In this document: positions 21,700 to 33,419 of the stretch, piece after piece
Position numbering within the stretch: the stretch's first letter is position 1
Layout of the letters: each line of letters starts with the position of its first letter
Assembly (NCBI GenBank): GCA_030847615.1
Contig: JAUMIR010000014.1
Span: forward strand, 14,112,501-14,176,500
DNA length: 64,000 bases
Reading direction: 5' to 3'
From: Gambelia wislizenii
Lineage: Eukaryota > Chordata > Lepidosauria > Squamata > Crotaphytidae
Position numbers and translations under genes: made by a program
The notes under the pieces: generated by a model
The model's database searches: none
The model's input: only the letters and a program-made list of their open reading frames with translations
Told to the model about the DNA's origin: nothing

Positions 21700-23333
21700 A
21701 TTTGATAACCCAACAAAACAATCTGACATTGGCCTTCAAATATTAGATAAATTAAGGAATTTTAAGAGAGAGGTTAGACAAGACTTTAAATCATTTAAAG
21801 AAGTCTGAAAAGACATTGAGAAAATAGATAATAAATTAGACAATTTAAAAATAGAATTAAAAAACTTGAAACTGAATGTGGATAGGGTAAAGAATAGAAC
21901 TGAGAAACTGGAAAAGCAAATGACTACAGTGACAATGGAAAAAGAAAAATTTGCAACCATATTTCACGTATTGAGGTACAGAGATAAGTGTATCAAAATG
22001 AGAGGAATACCAGAATCAATAAAAGAAGGTTTATGGGAAAAGTTAATTCCAAACCTGGCAAGACTTATTGGTGTTAAAGATGAAACCCTGGAACAATCCA
22101 TTGATAAACTCTTTAGAATCAATTCCTTGGTAGCCAGGGAGGGAAAGCTTCCCAAAGATGTCAGTCTCCTTCACAACATCTAGGATGAGAGAAAGAATAA
22201 AACAAGCAAGTTACACAGAAAAGCTATTGATTCGCATGAGACTACGTGCGAAAAGGATCTAGGAGTCCTAATAGACCACAAGTTGAACATGAGTCAACAG
22301 TGTGATGCGGCAGCTAAAAAGGCCAATGCGATTTTGGGCTGCATCAATAGAAGTATAGTGGGAAGTAATCAAGGGAAGTAATAGTGCCACTCTATTCTGC
22401 CTTGCTCAGACCTCACCTAGAATACTGTGTCCAGTTCTGGGCACCACAATTCAAAAAGGATATTGACAAATTGGAGCGTGTCCAGAGAAGGGCAACTAAA
22501 ATGGTGAAAGGTCTGGAAACCATGCCTTATGAGGAGAGACTTAGGGAGCTGGGTATGTTTAGCCTGGAAAAAAAGATGGTTAAGAGGCAATATGATAGCC
22601 CTGTTTAAGTATTTGAAGGGGTGTCATGCTGAGGATGGAGCAGGCTTGTTTTCTGCTGCTCCAGAGACTGGAACACGAAGCAATGGGTGCAAGCTCCAGG
22701 AACAGAGATTCCACCTCAACATGAGGAGGAACTTTTCGACAGTAAGAGCTGTTCCGCAGTGGAACACACTCCCTCGGAGCATGGTGGGGTCTCCTTCCTT
22801 GGAGGTCTTTAAACAGAGGCTGGATTGCCATCTGTCGGAGATGCTTTGTTCGTGATTTCCTGCATGGCAGGGTGTTGGACTGGATGGCCCTCATGGTCTC
22901 TTCCAACTCTACAATTCTATGATTCTATGGAAGGGAAAGAAATTCAAATTTCCAAAGATATCCCAATAGAGGTTTTATGGAAAAGACAGGAATACAGATC
23001 CTTAGCTTAAATTTTAAAAGATCAATATTGCTTACAGGTGGGAATGCATTAAAGGAACATCATTCTCATACCAACAAAAAAGATATAAAATAAACACAAC
23101 AGAAAAGGCTGAAGGCTTTATAAAGAAACTGGAAGAAGAAGAAAAGAGAAGGGCAGAAGCAAAATTCACAAAGAAAAGGAAAGGAAAGAACCCAAATGGG
23201 ATCAGAATACCAAGACAATGAGGGATCTGAAGAAGAGGGAAAGGAGGATGGAATAAGTCAGGAAGACCAAATGGAGGAAGATGATGAAGGGAAGAATATA
23301 AAGGAAGAAGAAGAAGAAATCCCTTTAGAGTGA
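21700..23333 (+). pseudogene. L1 ORF1 relic (RNA-binding protein), split by CR1
   Basis: The 21866-22183 frame encodes a coiled-coil stretch (VDRVKNRTEKLEKQMTTV) then the RRM-like segment CIKMRGIPES of L1 ORF1p. After the CR1 the sequence resumes at 22930 with IQISKDIPIEVLWKRQEY, typical of the ORF1 C-terminal domain. It ends in an acidic tail (EEEEEIPLE) at the TGA at 23331, five bases before the ORF2 ATG. ORF1p binds L1 RNA as a trimer. This copy has frameshifts and the insertion, and is not functional. Confidence 0.75.
22236..22929 (+). mobile_element. CR1 LINE nested in L1 ORF1
   Basis: It starts 5'-truncated at GAGACTACGTGCGAAAAGG and ends with ATTCTATGATTCTATGG. The L1 ORF1 text continues on the far side. 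It is close to the copies at 34282, 58268 and 62345, so this CR1 subfamily was recently active. Confidence 0.93.
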
Positions 23334-23337
23334 CAAA

Positions 23338-26300
23338 ATGATAATAAGATCATGGAATGTGAAAGGCCTTAATTCACCAAAAAGAGGAATCATATCTTCC
23401 ATTTATTGGAAAAAAGCAAAACCAACAGTATTTGCTTACAAGAAATGAAAATATGAGAGAAGGATATCAGACTAATTAATAGAATGAAACTTGGCCAAGG
23501 GTTCTTCTCAACCTCAAAAGAAAAGAGTAGCAATATATGTGAACAATAGCTATGAGGCAACTGAGATAATGAATGACAATGAAGGTTATTATGTAGGAGT
23601 AGAGATAAATATGATTAATACAAAGCTAGTATTAATTGCTATTTATGCTCCTATTGAAAAAAGGATCAATTTTATAAAAAGCTGTATCAAGAACTCAAAG
23701 GACAACATAAGCACAATATAATAATAATGGCTGACTTTAATGGCATTCTGGAAGCAAGAAAAGATAGGTCGACAACAGTAAACAGACGATTCCATGGTGT
23801 GCTACCCAAAATATGCCAAAATATATTAGACAACTTTAAGAGATGTATGGTCAACAAAATATGAAGAGAAAAAAGGCTACACCTTTTACTCCGAAGCTCA
23901 CAAATCAGTGTCGAGGATAGACATGTTCTGGATTTTGGCAGAATTACAGACAAGGATTAAAGAAATGGAAATAATTGAAAGAATAATTTCAGATCATAAC
24001 TCTATAGTAAAATACTAAAAAGAGAATATGGAGATTGAAAGAAAACATGCTAAAAGATGAAGAGTTTTTAAAATGTGTCAAGAAGGAAATTCAAAATTAC
24101 TTTGCAATTAATAACAGAGAAGAAACAACTTATAAAATGGTATGGGATGCATTTAAAGCAACAATTAGAGGAGTATTTCTTCAAAGAGGCTCAGAAATAA
24201 AAAGAGTTAAGCTAGAAAAGAATCAAAAATTAGCACAAGATTTGAAGGGAAAAGAAGAAAAGTTAAGGGAAAATCCAAAAAACACTAAATTGCAAATGGA
24301 AATAAAACTGGTAAGAGAAGCTTTAAGAGCAGACTTAATGGAAACTGTAGGAAATAAATTAAAAAGACTAAAACAAAGATATTTTGAGAAGGCCAACAAA
24401 GTGGGTAGATGTTTAGCTTACCGATTAAGAAAGGATATGGAAAAGAAACTGATTACAGAGATAAAAATGGAAGGGAAGATATGCTCCACACAGGAAGAAA
24501 TCAAGAAAGCATTCTTAAAATTCTATATAAAACTTTATATGAGAAATCAGTATTGAACCACAGTCAAGAAAAGGAGATGGAGACATTTATAAAAGATAAC
24601 ACATATGGAAAACTATCAGAAGAGATGTAAGAGAAACTATCTCAACCTTTTAATACAGAAGAAATCTCACAAGCTATCAGTCAATTAAAAACTGGGAAGT
24701 CACCAGGACAGGACAGATTTATAGCAGAATTTTATAAGAAATTTCAAGATTTGTTATTACCGTTGCAGCAAATGCTGAACAATATAGTGGAGGGCGGAAT
24801 CCCAGACTCTTGGCAAGTGGTGAACATTATATTAATACCAAAAGAAGGTAAACAGAAAACAAATATGGCAAACTATCGGCCAATATCCCTTCTGAACGTG
24901 GACTTCTTGGCAAATAGATTGAATACAGTAATTAAGGAAATAGTTCATGAAGATAAAACTGGCTTTATAAAGGATAGACAAATGTCGGAAACTATAAGAT
25001 CTATGCTTAATGCTGTGGAGTATTATAAAAGAGCCAACAACAAAAATGTAGCTTTCATTTTTATAGATGCCGAGAAGGCCTTCGACAATGTAAGCTGGAG
25101 ATTTATAATGAGAAAACTAGAAGAATTGGGTTTTGGAGGAAACTTTATTAACATTAGAGTGATATATACAACTCAAAAAGCAAATATATTAATAAATGGA
25201 GAGAAGGCAGAAGTTTTTGATATTCAAAAAGGAATGTGACAGGGTTGTCCACTATCACCATTACTTTTCATCTTAGCATTAGAGAGCCTAAATAATCAAA
25301 TAAGAAAAGATAAAAATGTGCCAGGATTGAAAATAAAAGGATACGAATATAAAATTAAACCTTTCGCTGATGATCTAGTGATAATTTTGGAAGAACCATT
25401 GGAAAACATTGGAAATTTATTTGAGATAATCAAAACATTTGGTGACTATGCAAGATTCAAATACAATAGAGAAAAACAGTAATCATAACCAAGAATCTGA
25501 CAGAGAAAGAAGAACAATTAAAAAACAAATCTGGATGTAAAATAGGGGAAAAAGTGAAATACCTGGAGTAAATTGAACATATCTCTACTTGGGAAAATAA
25601 ACACAATTAAAATGAATATCCTGTCGAAATGTTTATTTTTATTCCAAAACCTCCCAATTTTACAAAATGACAAAATACTACATCAATGGACATTTGAACT
25701 AAACAAATTCATATGGGGAGGGAGGAAAGCAAGAATTAAATGGTCAACTCTAACTGCTAATAAGAAATCTGGAGGGGCCAATCTACCCAATTTGAAATTG
25801 TATTATTTAGCATGTGGAATGATCTGGATGATGGATTGGATTAAACTGAACAACAGCAGAATCTTAACAATGGAAGGATACACTCTACGATTCGGTTGGC
25901 ATGCATATATAGGCTATGAAAAATCTCAGATAAATAAAGATTTTGAAAACCATACAATAAGAAAAGCAATAAAGAGGATCTGGGATAAGATAAAAGAACA
26001 ATTTTACACAAAACTACCAAATGAATATCCCCACAAGAAGCCCTCTTGGGAAGATGGGAAAATACCGATGTATGGTTGAGATACAAGGATTTAATAGACT
26101 ATGAAGCTTGGAAATGGAAAAGATATAAACATGCACTCGAGAGAAGAAATGGAGAAAACAGGAATACAAATGAACTGGTTTAAATTCTTGCAAATAAAAA
26201 ACAAATTCCAGGAAGATAAAAAGAAATATGATTTTGAGATGATAGAAAATGACCTTGATAAAATAATCTGGGGGAATGAGAATAAGAAAATACCACTAAT

Positions 26301-27500
26301 ACATAAATTACTGTAGAGTACTATTTTGGGGAGGAGATGGTCCTCCATCCTAGACACATGCCTTGCCCAGCGCAACTGTGTTCTCAATATCATGGCCTCA
26401 ATGCTGGTGATCCCTGCTTGCTCAAGGACAACAACATTCATTCTGGTGGAGCGCAGCGTGCACAGAATTGGCCTCACCCTTTAAACCAAAGGTTCATCTG
26501 CTGTGGCCTTATTTGAGAACAATGCTGCAGCCTTATTTGAGAACTCACGCCGAACAAGTCTTGAAGAGAAACGGCAACGCAGAAAGAATCACAACCCAGA
26601 AACATCACCCAAGGAGACCTTCTGCTGTGCTTTCTGCAACCGGACTTGTCTATCTCGGATTGGCCTTTTTAGTCATCAGCGCGCTTGCAGAAAACACAGG
26701 ATGAGTCCTTCCTGAATCTTCGTTTACGAAGAAAAGCCAGAGAGAGAGATTGGAAAGAGAACTTGAAAATGAAATTGTGACTGAAGCTATGAATAAATGG
26801 GCGATATTAGAAAATCGATAAGAATGGAAGAATGGGGAAAATCGTGGGAAGATACAGATGCATTCACAGCATGTTTATCCTTGAAAGAAAACCACCTGAA
26901 AATAGTGAATAGGTGGTATTTAACTCCAGCAAGGATTAGCAGAATATATAAAATAAAGGAAAACCAATGTTGGAGGTGTGGAAAAGAAATAGGTATCTTG
27001 TATCATATGTGGTGGGGCTGTTCAATGATTAAAAAAATTGGATAAAGATTCACAAAATAATTCAAAAGATATATGACATACAATTTGCAATTGATCCTGT
27101 TATATCTATTAAATATAACATCAACCCTGGAAAAGGAAACAATTAAAAAAAGTTGGAGAACAATTCAATATTTGATAACAGGAGCAAGATTGACAATTGC
27201 TGCCAACTGGAGGAAAAATAAATACCTCCAATTGATGACTGGCTGATTAGACTCAAAGATATGCAAGAAAATAATAGACTAAAACATATCCTAAACAAGA
27301 AAAAGATTACAAAAATGAGTGAAGAATGGGCCCGATACAACAATACTGGTGGAAAAGATGGAATATAAAAGACATCTATTGATATTAGAATAATGTTGCT
27401 TATAAAACACCGGAATAAAGGTATAGCGAAGAATATAAGCAAATTTGAGGACAGAAAATACAACACAGATGGTACTGAAATAGGAAGCAATAAGCTTAAT
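23338..27500 (+). pseudogene. L1 ORF2 relic (endonuclease, reverse transcriptase, C-terminal domain)
   Basis: ATG at 23338 opens MIIRSWNVKGLNSPKKRG, the L1 APE-endonuclease start. IAIYAP (about 23640) and MADFNGILEA (about 23725) follow. The RT shows ANYRPISLLNVD (24873), FIFIDAEKAFDNVSWRF (25060), a stop within the GMxQGCPLSPLLF box (25237) and PFADDLVI (25362). The C-terminal domain survives as WYLTPARISRIYK and CWRCGKEIG...HMWWGC (26920-27020), the zinc-knuckle-like part. Many stops and frameshifts are present. L1 ORF2p nicks target DNA and copies RNA at the nick. Confidence 0.85.
26314..26735. mobile_element. Rearranged fragment of LINE element E inside L1 ORF2
   Basis: 26317-26445 is the minus-strand internal E segment (compare 39378-39508). 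26448-26510 is the E 5'-region in minus orientation (compare 42575-42640). 26513-26735 is the E 3' end in plus orientation, encoding EEKRQRRKNHNPETSPKETF and the zinc finger CAFCNRTCLSRIGLFSHQRAC. L1 ORF2 continues after it. The inverted-then-direct layout suggests twin priming with a deletion. Confidence 0.8.
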
Positions 27501-27589
27501 GTTACGTTTCTAGATACTACATAGCAAGGATTAAGAGCATATTAATATAAATATGCAACATATATGAATATGTGTATATGGATATATGT

Positions 27590-28940
27590 ATGTAATTAAT
27601 ATGATAGATCATAGTATCCTCTTGGATCGCTTGAGTGGGTTAGGAATCGGAGGCACTGCACTCCAGTGGTTTGGGTCCTTCCTCTCAGGCAGGTCCCAGA
27701 GGGTGTTGCTCGGGGACAGCTGCTCCAGCAGAAAGGAGCTTACTTGTGGTGTTCTGCAGGGCGCCATGCTGTTTAACATCTATATGAAGCCGCTGGATGA
27801 GATTATTCGCAGTTATGGGGCTGGGTGTTATCAGTACGCTGATGACACCCAGATCTATTTCTCCTTGCCCCGATCATCGGCCTCGAATTCCGATGGCGTC
27901 TCTCCTCTTAATGATTGTCTTAAAGCAGTAATGGGCTGGATGAGGAAAAACAGATTGAGATTAAATCCAGACAAAATGGAGGTGCTCACAGTAGCAGCCC
28001 CAAAACCAGGAGTTGGGTTGCAACCTCCAATCCTGGATGGGGTCACGCTCTTTGTTAAAGATTGTGTTCGCAGTCTGGGGGTGCTCCTTGACTCATCGCT
28101 TCAGATGACTAGTCAGGAGAATGCGACAGTCAGGAGCGCCTGTTATCAGCTTCGGCTGATACGCCAGCTGTGCCATTTCTTGGAAGTAAGGGACCTCAAG
28201 ACTGTGGTGCACATGCTGGTAACCTCTCGTCTAGATTTCTGCAATGCGCTCTACATGGGGATGCCCTCATGCTTGGTCCATTAACTTCAGTTGGTACAAA
28301 ATATGGCAGCCAGAGTGGTCTCGGGAACATCTCAGAGAGATCATATAACCCCAGTATTAATCTCTCCACTGGCTGCCTATCAGTTTCCGGGCCCAGTATA
28401 AGGTGTTGGTTATTACCTTTAAAGCCCTAAATGGCTTGGGTCCAACTTATCTCCGGAACCGCCTCCTCCCATACAACCCCCCCCCACGCACAAATTCCCT
28501 GGGAGAAATTTGCTTCAGCCACAAAACTCTAGGCTGTCTGCAACCTCTCAGAGGGCCTTTTCGGTAATCGCCCCCAAAGTGTGGAATGACCTGCCAAATG
28601 AGATCCATCAGATGACAAGCCTGAGTAGCTTTTAAAAAGCACTAAAGACGGATCTCTTTCAGATTGCCTTTCCTAATTAGATCCCGGCCTCAGGGGATCC
28701 TGGCCTGGTTCAGTCCATTGGCTATTTATTGTATTTATTGTTTTTATTGTTTTTAAATTTGATTTTAGATCAATTGTTTTTTAATTTATATTTGTTTAAT
28801 ATTTTTTATGGGGGGGTGGGGGCGGGGGTGTTTAGGGATTTTTATCTGTATTGTATTTTAATTTTTGTAAGCTGCCCCGATTGTTTTAACAGAGGGGCAG
28901 GGTATAAATTATTACTATTATTATTATTATTATTATTAAC
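27590..28940 (+). mobile_element. L2 LINE, 3' half of ORF2, nested in the L1 3' region
   Basis: The frame at 27586-28284 reads DHSILLDRLSGLGIGGTALQWF, LTCGVLQGAMLFNIYMKPL, GCYQYADDTQIYFSLPRS (the RT YADD box) and LGVLLDSSLQM, all L2 family landmarks. It continues out of frame to APKVWNDLPNEI (28575) and a (TTA)n tail at 28910-28938. The PQGS box is altered (LQGAML, a short deletion) and the C-terminus is frameshifted, so it is inactive. Confidence 0.88.
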
Positions 28941-29143
28941 AATGGAAGGAGGAGAAAAAGGAGAAATCAGTTCAAACAATTCAAACAGGGTGTAGGACAA
29001 AGGAAATCAACTGTTGATAGGGGATGGGATGGAGAAAGGATGTGTATGATTGAGCTAAAGGAAGAGGAGAAAGAGGGAATAAGAGGATAAAGTATGTGGG
29101 AGGGTGAGAGTAAGTAGTAGAAGTAGGAAGATAAACTTTTGTG

Positions 29144-29144
<1 letters not shown>

Positions 29145-29180
<36 letters not shown>
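29145..29180. repeat. (CA)n microsatellite
   Basis: A run of AC dinucleotides of about 33 bp followed by ATATATAT. It lies between the presumed L1 3' region and the DIRS-like remnant. Confidence 0.95.
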
Positions 29181-29184
<4 letters not shown>

Positions 29185-29239
29185 CCAAGGGGTCTGGGGG
29201 TGCACCAGAGCAGGATGGCCTTCAAGGCACCAGGCACTC

Positions 29240-30298
29240 AAAGTGCAAGGCCCCTCCCTCTCCTCACTCCTCAGCTGACTCAGAGGGGACATCAGCTGAT
29301 GAGGCAGGGTTAGAGGATGCAGACAAATGGGATCGGGAGGTCACTGATCAGCAATCAGATTAGGAGGAGGGAGAGTGGTCCCTCCAACAGGAAGAGGGTT
29401 CAGACAGACTCTTCCATCTAGAAGATTTTGCTTCCCTCTTAGGTAAAGCCTCCTCCATACTGGGAGCCTCCGGCCAACAACCTCAGCAGGAGCAGTTCCC
29501 AGCAGTGTGCAGCAAGTGGGCAGAGGCGGTCCTTAGTGCCCCCAAGGCCGTAGGGAAGGAACTTCCTTTTTCATCCATCTTCACTCATGCAGTGGAGGGA
29601 GAATGGGAGAAGCCCTTGCAGGGTAGAAACGGTCCCCTATTAGCGTGGAAAATCTACGCCCCAGGCAAGCATATGTTAGACAAGCTCAAGGTCCCGGTGG
29701 TCTTTGAGCTGGTGGCATCACTCGTTTTGAGAGCTCACCAAAGAGGGCGAAGGTTTTCTTAAGCAACCTAAAGAGAAAAGGATAGAAGGAGCTCTTAAGA
29801 AAACCCACAAGGCTATTAGGGCCTCAATGGCAGGCTCCTTCTTCGCAGAGCTTCCCTTCTGTGGATAGAAGATATCCTCTAGGATAAAAATCTGGATCGC
29901 ACCTCTCCAGGATCTACGTGGCCCTCCAATTCTTGATGGACTCTATGTTGGACTCAGCGACGTTCACATTGAGATATGGCCACAGGGTGGTAGCTAGGTG
30001 CACCAACTGGCTCTGCCACTGGGATGCAGACGCACATTCCAAGGCCAATCTGGCCACCAATCCTTTCAGAGGCTCCCACCTTTTTGGGGAAGAAACCCTA
30101 AAGAACATCCTGGTGGAAACAAAGGATAACAAAAAAAGCCATGCCCGCCTTGTGCAGAAGAATGGACAAGAAGCCAGCAAAGCAGCCTTTTCAGTCATCC
30201 ACTTCCTTCAGGTCCCAGAGAGGGGGGATGACAGCATGAATTTTGTTCGTTTCGCCCATCCTGGAACAGATCCAGCTTCCCCCAAAAGTCTTATATAG
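29240..30298 (+). pseudogene. DIRS-like retrotransposon gag relic
   Basis: Frames at 29139-29363, 29505-29762 and 29918-30298 read in order: an acidic Ser-rich stretch, LFHLEDFASLLGKASSIL, WEKPLQGRN, KLKVPVVFELVASLV, LKKTHKAIRASMAGSFFAE and SMLDSATFTLRYGHRVVARCTNW. These end in FRGSHLFGEETLKNILVETKDNKKS. Vertebrate DIRS1-type gag proteins have this set of phrases, notably the xLFGEExLxxVLxETKDKKK segment. No RT or tyrosine recombinase is present; the copy is cut off where element E begins at 30352. Assignment is from remembered family motifs. Confidence 0.6.
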
Positions 30299-31457
30299 TA
30301 TTTATAATCTGTAATTTATAATCTATATTGAGGATTTATAATCCTCTCCATTGATGCCCCTTTGTCGTGGGAGAGAGGCTTGCGTACCCTAATGAAGTTT
30401 CAAGCTATGCTGGCGGTGGCATAATAGCCACCAGTAGGGTCTCCCATGCCAGACAGGTCAAAACTGAAGCGTCTGACAAAGAGCGTCAAAGGGCAGGATG
30501 GGCTCTCTAGCCTACGGCCACCATCCTAGGGGAAGGAAAACTCTAATCCCAAACCCAGGCAGATGGTGCTCGTCCAACCCTGTAAGGTCAACCAACTAAG
30601 AGAAGGAAACTCTAATCAAACTATGACCCGAGGACCTCGCAGCTACCGTCCATGCTTGCAAAGCCACAGCAGATGAACCTTTGGTTTAAAGGGTGAGACC
30701 AGTTCTGTGCACGCTGCGCTCCACCAGAAAAATCCATTGCACAGGGTCAAATGACAAATCCAATTCCGAAAAAGCCCTGTAGCGATAAGCAAGGGATGAA
30801 ACGGCAGGTGTAAAGATGCACTGGAAGCTGCAGACGCAACGCTGCATACAGGCAATTCAGGACTTTGGTCACTCGAGGCTGACCCAGGAGATGACAGTCT
30901 TCTTTGGCAGCATCCTGAACGACCAAGCAGCCTTTTTAAAGGAAAGCACTGCTTGCTCCATATGGAGAGGGGCTTAGAAAAGGTGGTCTAACGAAAGCTC
31001 ATCCCCAACTACCTGGTTGGCTAGCCGCAGCCAACGGGAATCTTCTGATGTGGTCAAACAAAGGCAAAGAAACAAAGGCACACACTGGCCTCCAAAGATG
31101 TAAACAAACTGACGCTTGCATGCTGGAACATCAGAACCATGCGAGACTCTGCAGATAGTGGACGGCCTGAGCGTTGCATTGCTCTAATAGCCCATGAACT
31201 ATTATGACATAATATTGATATCGCTGCTCTTAGTGAAATTCATCTCCATGAGGAAGGAAGCCTAACAGAACACGGCGCCGGCTACACACTTTACTGGTCT
31301 GGCAAACCCAAAACTGAAACACACCTTTCAGGAGTAGGCTTTATGATTAAAAACTCCATTGCCTCCAAACTCGGACCCTTGCCAACATGACACTCTGATC
31401 ACATTATTTCCTTACGCCTCCCACAACTTGTTCTCTTTAGTATATATGCTCCAACAG

Positions 31458-31819
31458 TGATGTATCAAGAACACACACTCACATTCACTCAATAAGAAAT
31501 CTTTATTTAGCAAGGATGCGTGTATTAGGAACATAGGCAAAGCCGAAACTAAACACAGGCTAGCACAATACCCAGATAAACCCTTACAGCGTGAGAATGG
31601 CATGTAGGGAGGATAGCAAATGCCCCAGCCAGCACGCGGAGCTGTGACCTTCAGCTGCTGTGGAGAGCAGCATTCCCAGGCCCAACAAGGTGGGCTGGCA
31701 CCCACCCAAAGGCAGAGAGGCCCAGACAAGGAAAACAAGCCAAAGCCTGCTACCAACCTTATGTCAAGATCTTCCATGAAGTCTACTCTAAAACCCAGAA
31801 TTCATGGATCAGCCTGACA
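31458..31819 (-). repeat. Gypsy 3' LTR
   Basis: On the minus strand it begins TGTCAGGCTGATCCATG and ends TGATACATCA. A purine-rich tract (AGGAGGGAGGGGGAGG on the minus strand, about 31835) lies just upstream, as expected for a polypurine primer. It has a TTTATTT-containing AT stretch and pairs with 37488-37851. Confidence 0.85.
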
Positions 31820-31854
31820 TACTACCCACCCAAAGAGCAGCCTCCCCCTCCCTC

Positions 31855-33391
31855 CTAGCCGGGCGTAACAGGAAAGTGAGCATGGAACTTTCGTAATAAG
31901 CGTGGGGCATTAATATGTTCAACATTTACCCACTCAGCATGACCCATTGGTAAATGCTTCCATTTCACAAGATACTGCAACCCACCCCACCCATGCACCC
32001 GAGAGTCCAGCACATCAGAAATCTCAAAGTGTTGGTCTTTGTCCACCAGGATATGGCGGGGCGACGGCTCAGGACCTTGATGATGACGATCTGAAGGGCA
32101 CGCCAGCTTTAGCAAACTAGAATGAAACACAGGGTAGACATTACGGTACAGCTTAAGTAATGCCAGTTCAAAAGCCACCGGGTTAATTTCCCTAACAATA
32201 GGGAAAGGTCCAATGTACTTAGGCCCCAACTTTTTCAAGGGCTGCAGGTTCTTTAGGAATTTAATGGAAAGAAATACCAAGTCCCCCACAGCGTACTGCG
32301 GGGTAAGGTCACGTTTCTTGTCGGCATACTCTTTATACCACTCTTTTGCAAAATTTAGGGCCGACGCCAGCTTCGGCCATGCGTCTTTAATATGTGAACT
32401 CCACTGGGCCACTGGGACAGGGTCCTTGGAGGTCCCCTCCCCCAAAGGCAGTGGGTTAAAGTCTTGTCCTGAAACAATTGTGAAAGGGGACAAGCCCATG
32501 CTTTGGTGTATGGCGTTGTACACTACCTCAGTAAATGGTAAAAGGTCAACCCAATCAGATTGTTGGAAGATGACATAACACCTTAAATACTGTTCTAAAA
32601 GATGATTCAGACGTTCACTCTGGCCGTCGGACTGGGGATGATGGGAGCTGCTCCAACCCAATTCGATCCCCAACAACCAGGTGAACGCCTTCCAGAACTG
32701 GGAGGTGAATTGAGCTCCTCGATCAGAGATTATCTTAGCAGGAACTATATGTAGCCTATAGATGTGATGCACAGACAGTTTGGCCAGTTGAGAAGCTGTC
32801 GGGAGTTTCTTGCATGCCACAAAATGTGCTTGTTTGGAAAATAAGTCAGTCACAACCCAAATAACAGTCTTCTTACTTTCTGGAAGTTTGACAATAAAAT
32901 CCATATTAGTAACTTCCCATGGCTTGTTAGGGGTAGGTAAGGGTAACAACAATCCTTTTGGTTTTCCCCAGGCTCTCTTGGCCACCACACACATATGACA
33001 CCCCTTTCCATAATCCTCTACATCCCCTTTCCATAATCCTCTACATCCTTCACATCTTGGGCCACCAAAACTGCTGCCGTGTCAAGTGTAACGTTTTCAC
33101 ATACCCCAAATGCCCTGCACTCTTCACATCATTGCACTGTTTGAGAATGGCAGTTCTCATGGCCTCTGGAACATACAGGTGTTCTCCCTTCCAGGCCAAA
33201 CCTCCCTGTAGAACTACCTCCCCTTGGTGAGCTAGAAACCACGGGTCCTTGGAGAAAGCTCCTGCCAATTGAGCCTGCCATCCACTCACAACACCCTCCG
33301 AGATTGGAGGAGAAGGGCCCAAGGAGGATGGGGCCGGTGCCACAGTGTGGTTCATGGTCCTTGTGGGTGAGTCCTCAGGCTCCCCCCCCAA
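31855..33391 (-). pseudogene. Gypsy integrase with chromodomain
   Basis: The zinc-binding start at 33391-33050 has AGHLGYVKTLHLTRQQFWWPKM. After a frame break, 32994-31855 is open for 379 codons. It holds the catalytic Asp in WEVTNMDFIVKLP, the second Asp in IISDRGAQFTSQFW and the Glu in SDGQSERLNHLLEQYL, so the D,D,E triad is present. The GPF/Y-like module is KYIGPFPIVREINPVAFEL. A C-terminal chromodomain follows (ISDVLDSRVHGWGGLQYLVKWKHLP...AEWVN), which in chromoviruses steers insertion to marked chromatin. The long open frame contrasts with the broken RT. Confidence 0.88.
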
Positions 33392-33419
33392 GGCTGTGTG
33401 CCAGCTCCAAAGAGGGGCC

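Larger units (their letters stand above)
20480..29140 (+). mobile_element. L1 LINE 1: 5' region, ORF1 and ORF2, heavily interrupted
   Basis: The order is that of a near full-length L1: a GC-richer leader (20480-21640, with an open frame at 20794-21294 of no known family), an ORF1 relic, ORF2 and a 3' region. Insertions are a CR1 (22236-22929), a rearranged piece of element E (26314-26735) and an L2 (27590-28940). Both ends are approximate. The (CA)n at 29145 lies at or past its 3' end. Confidence 0.75.
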
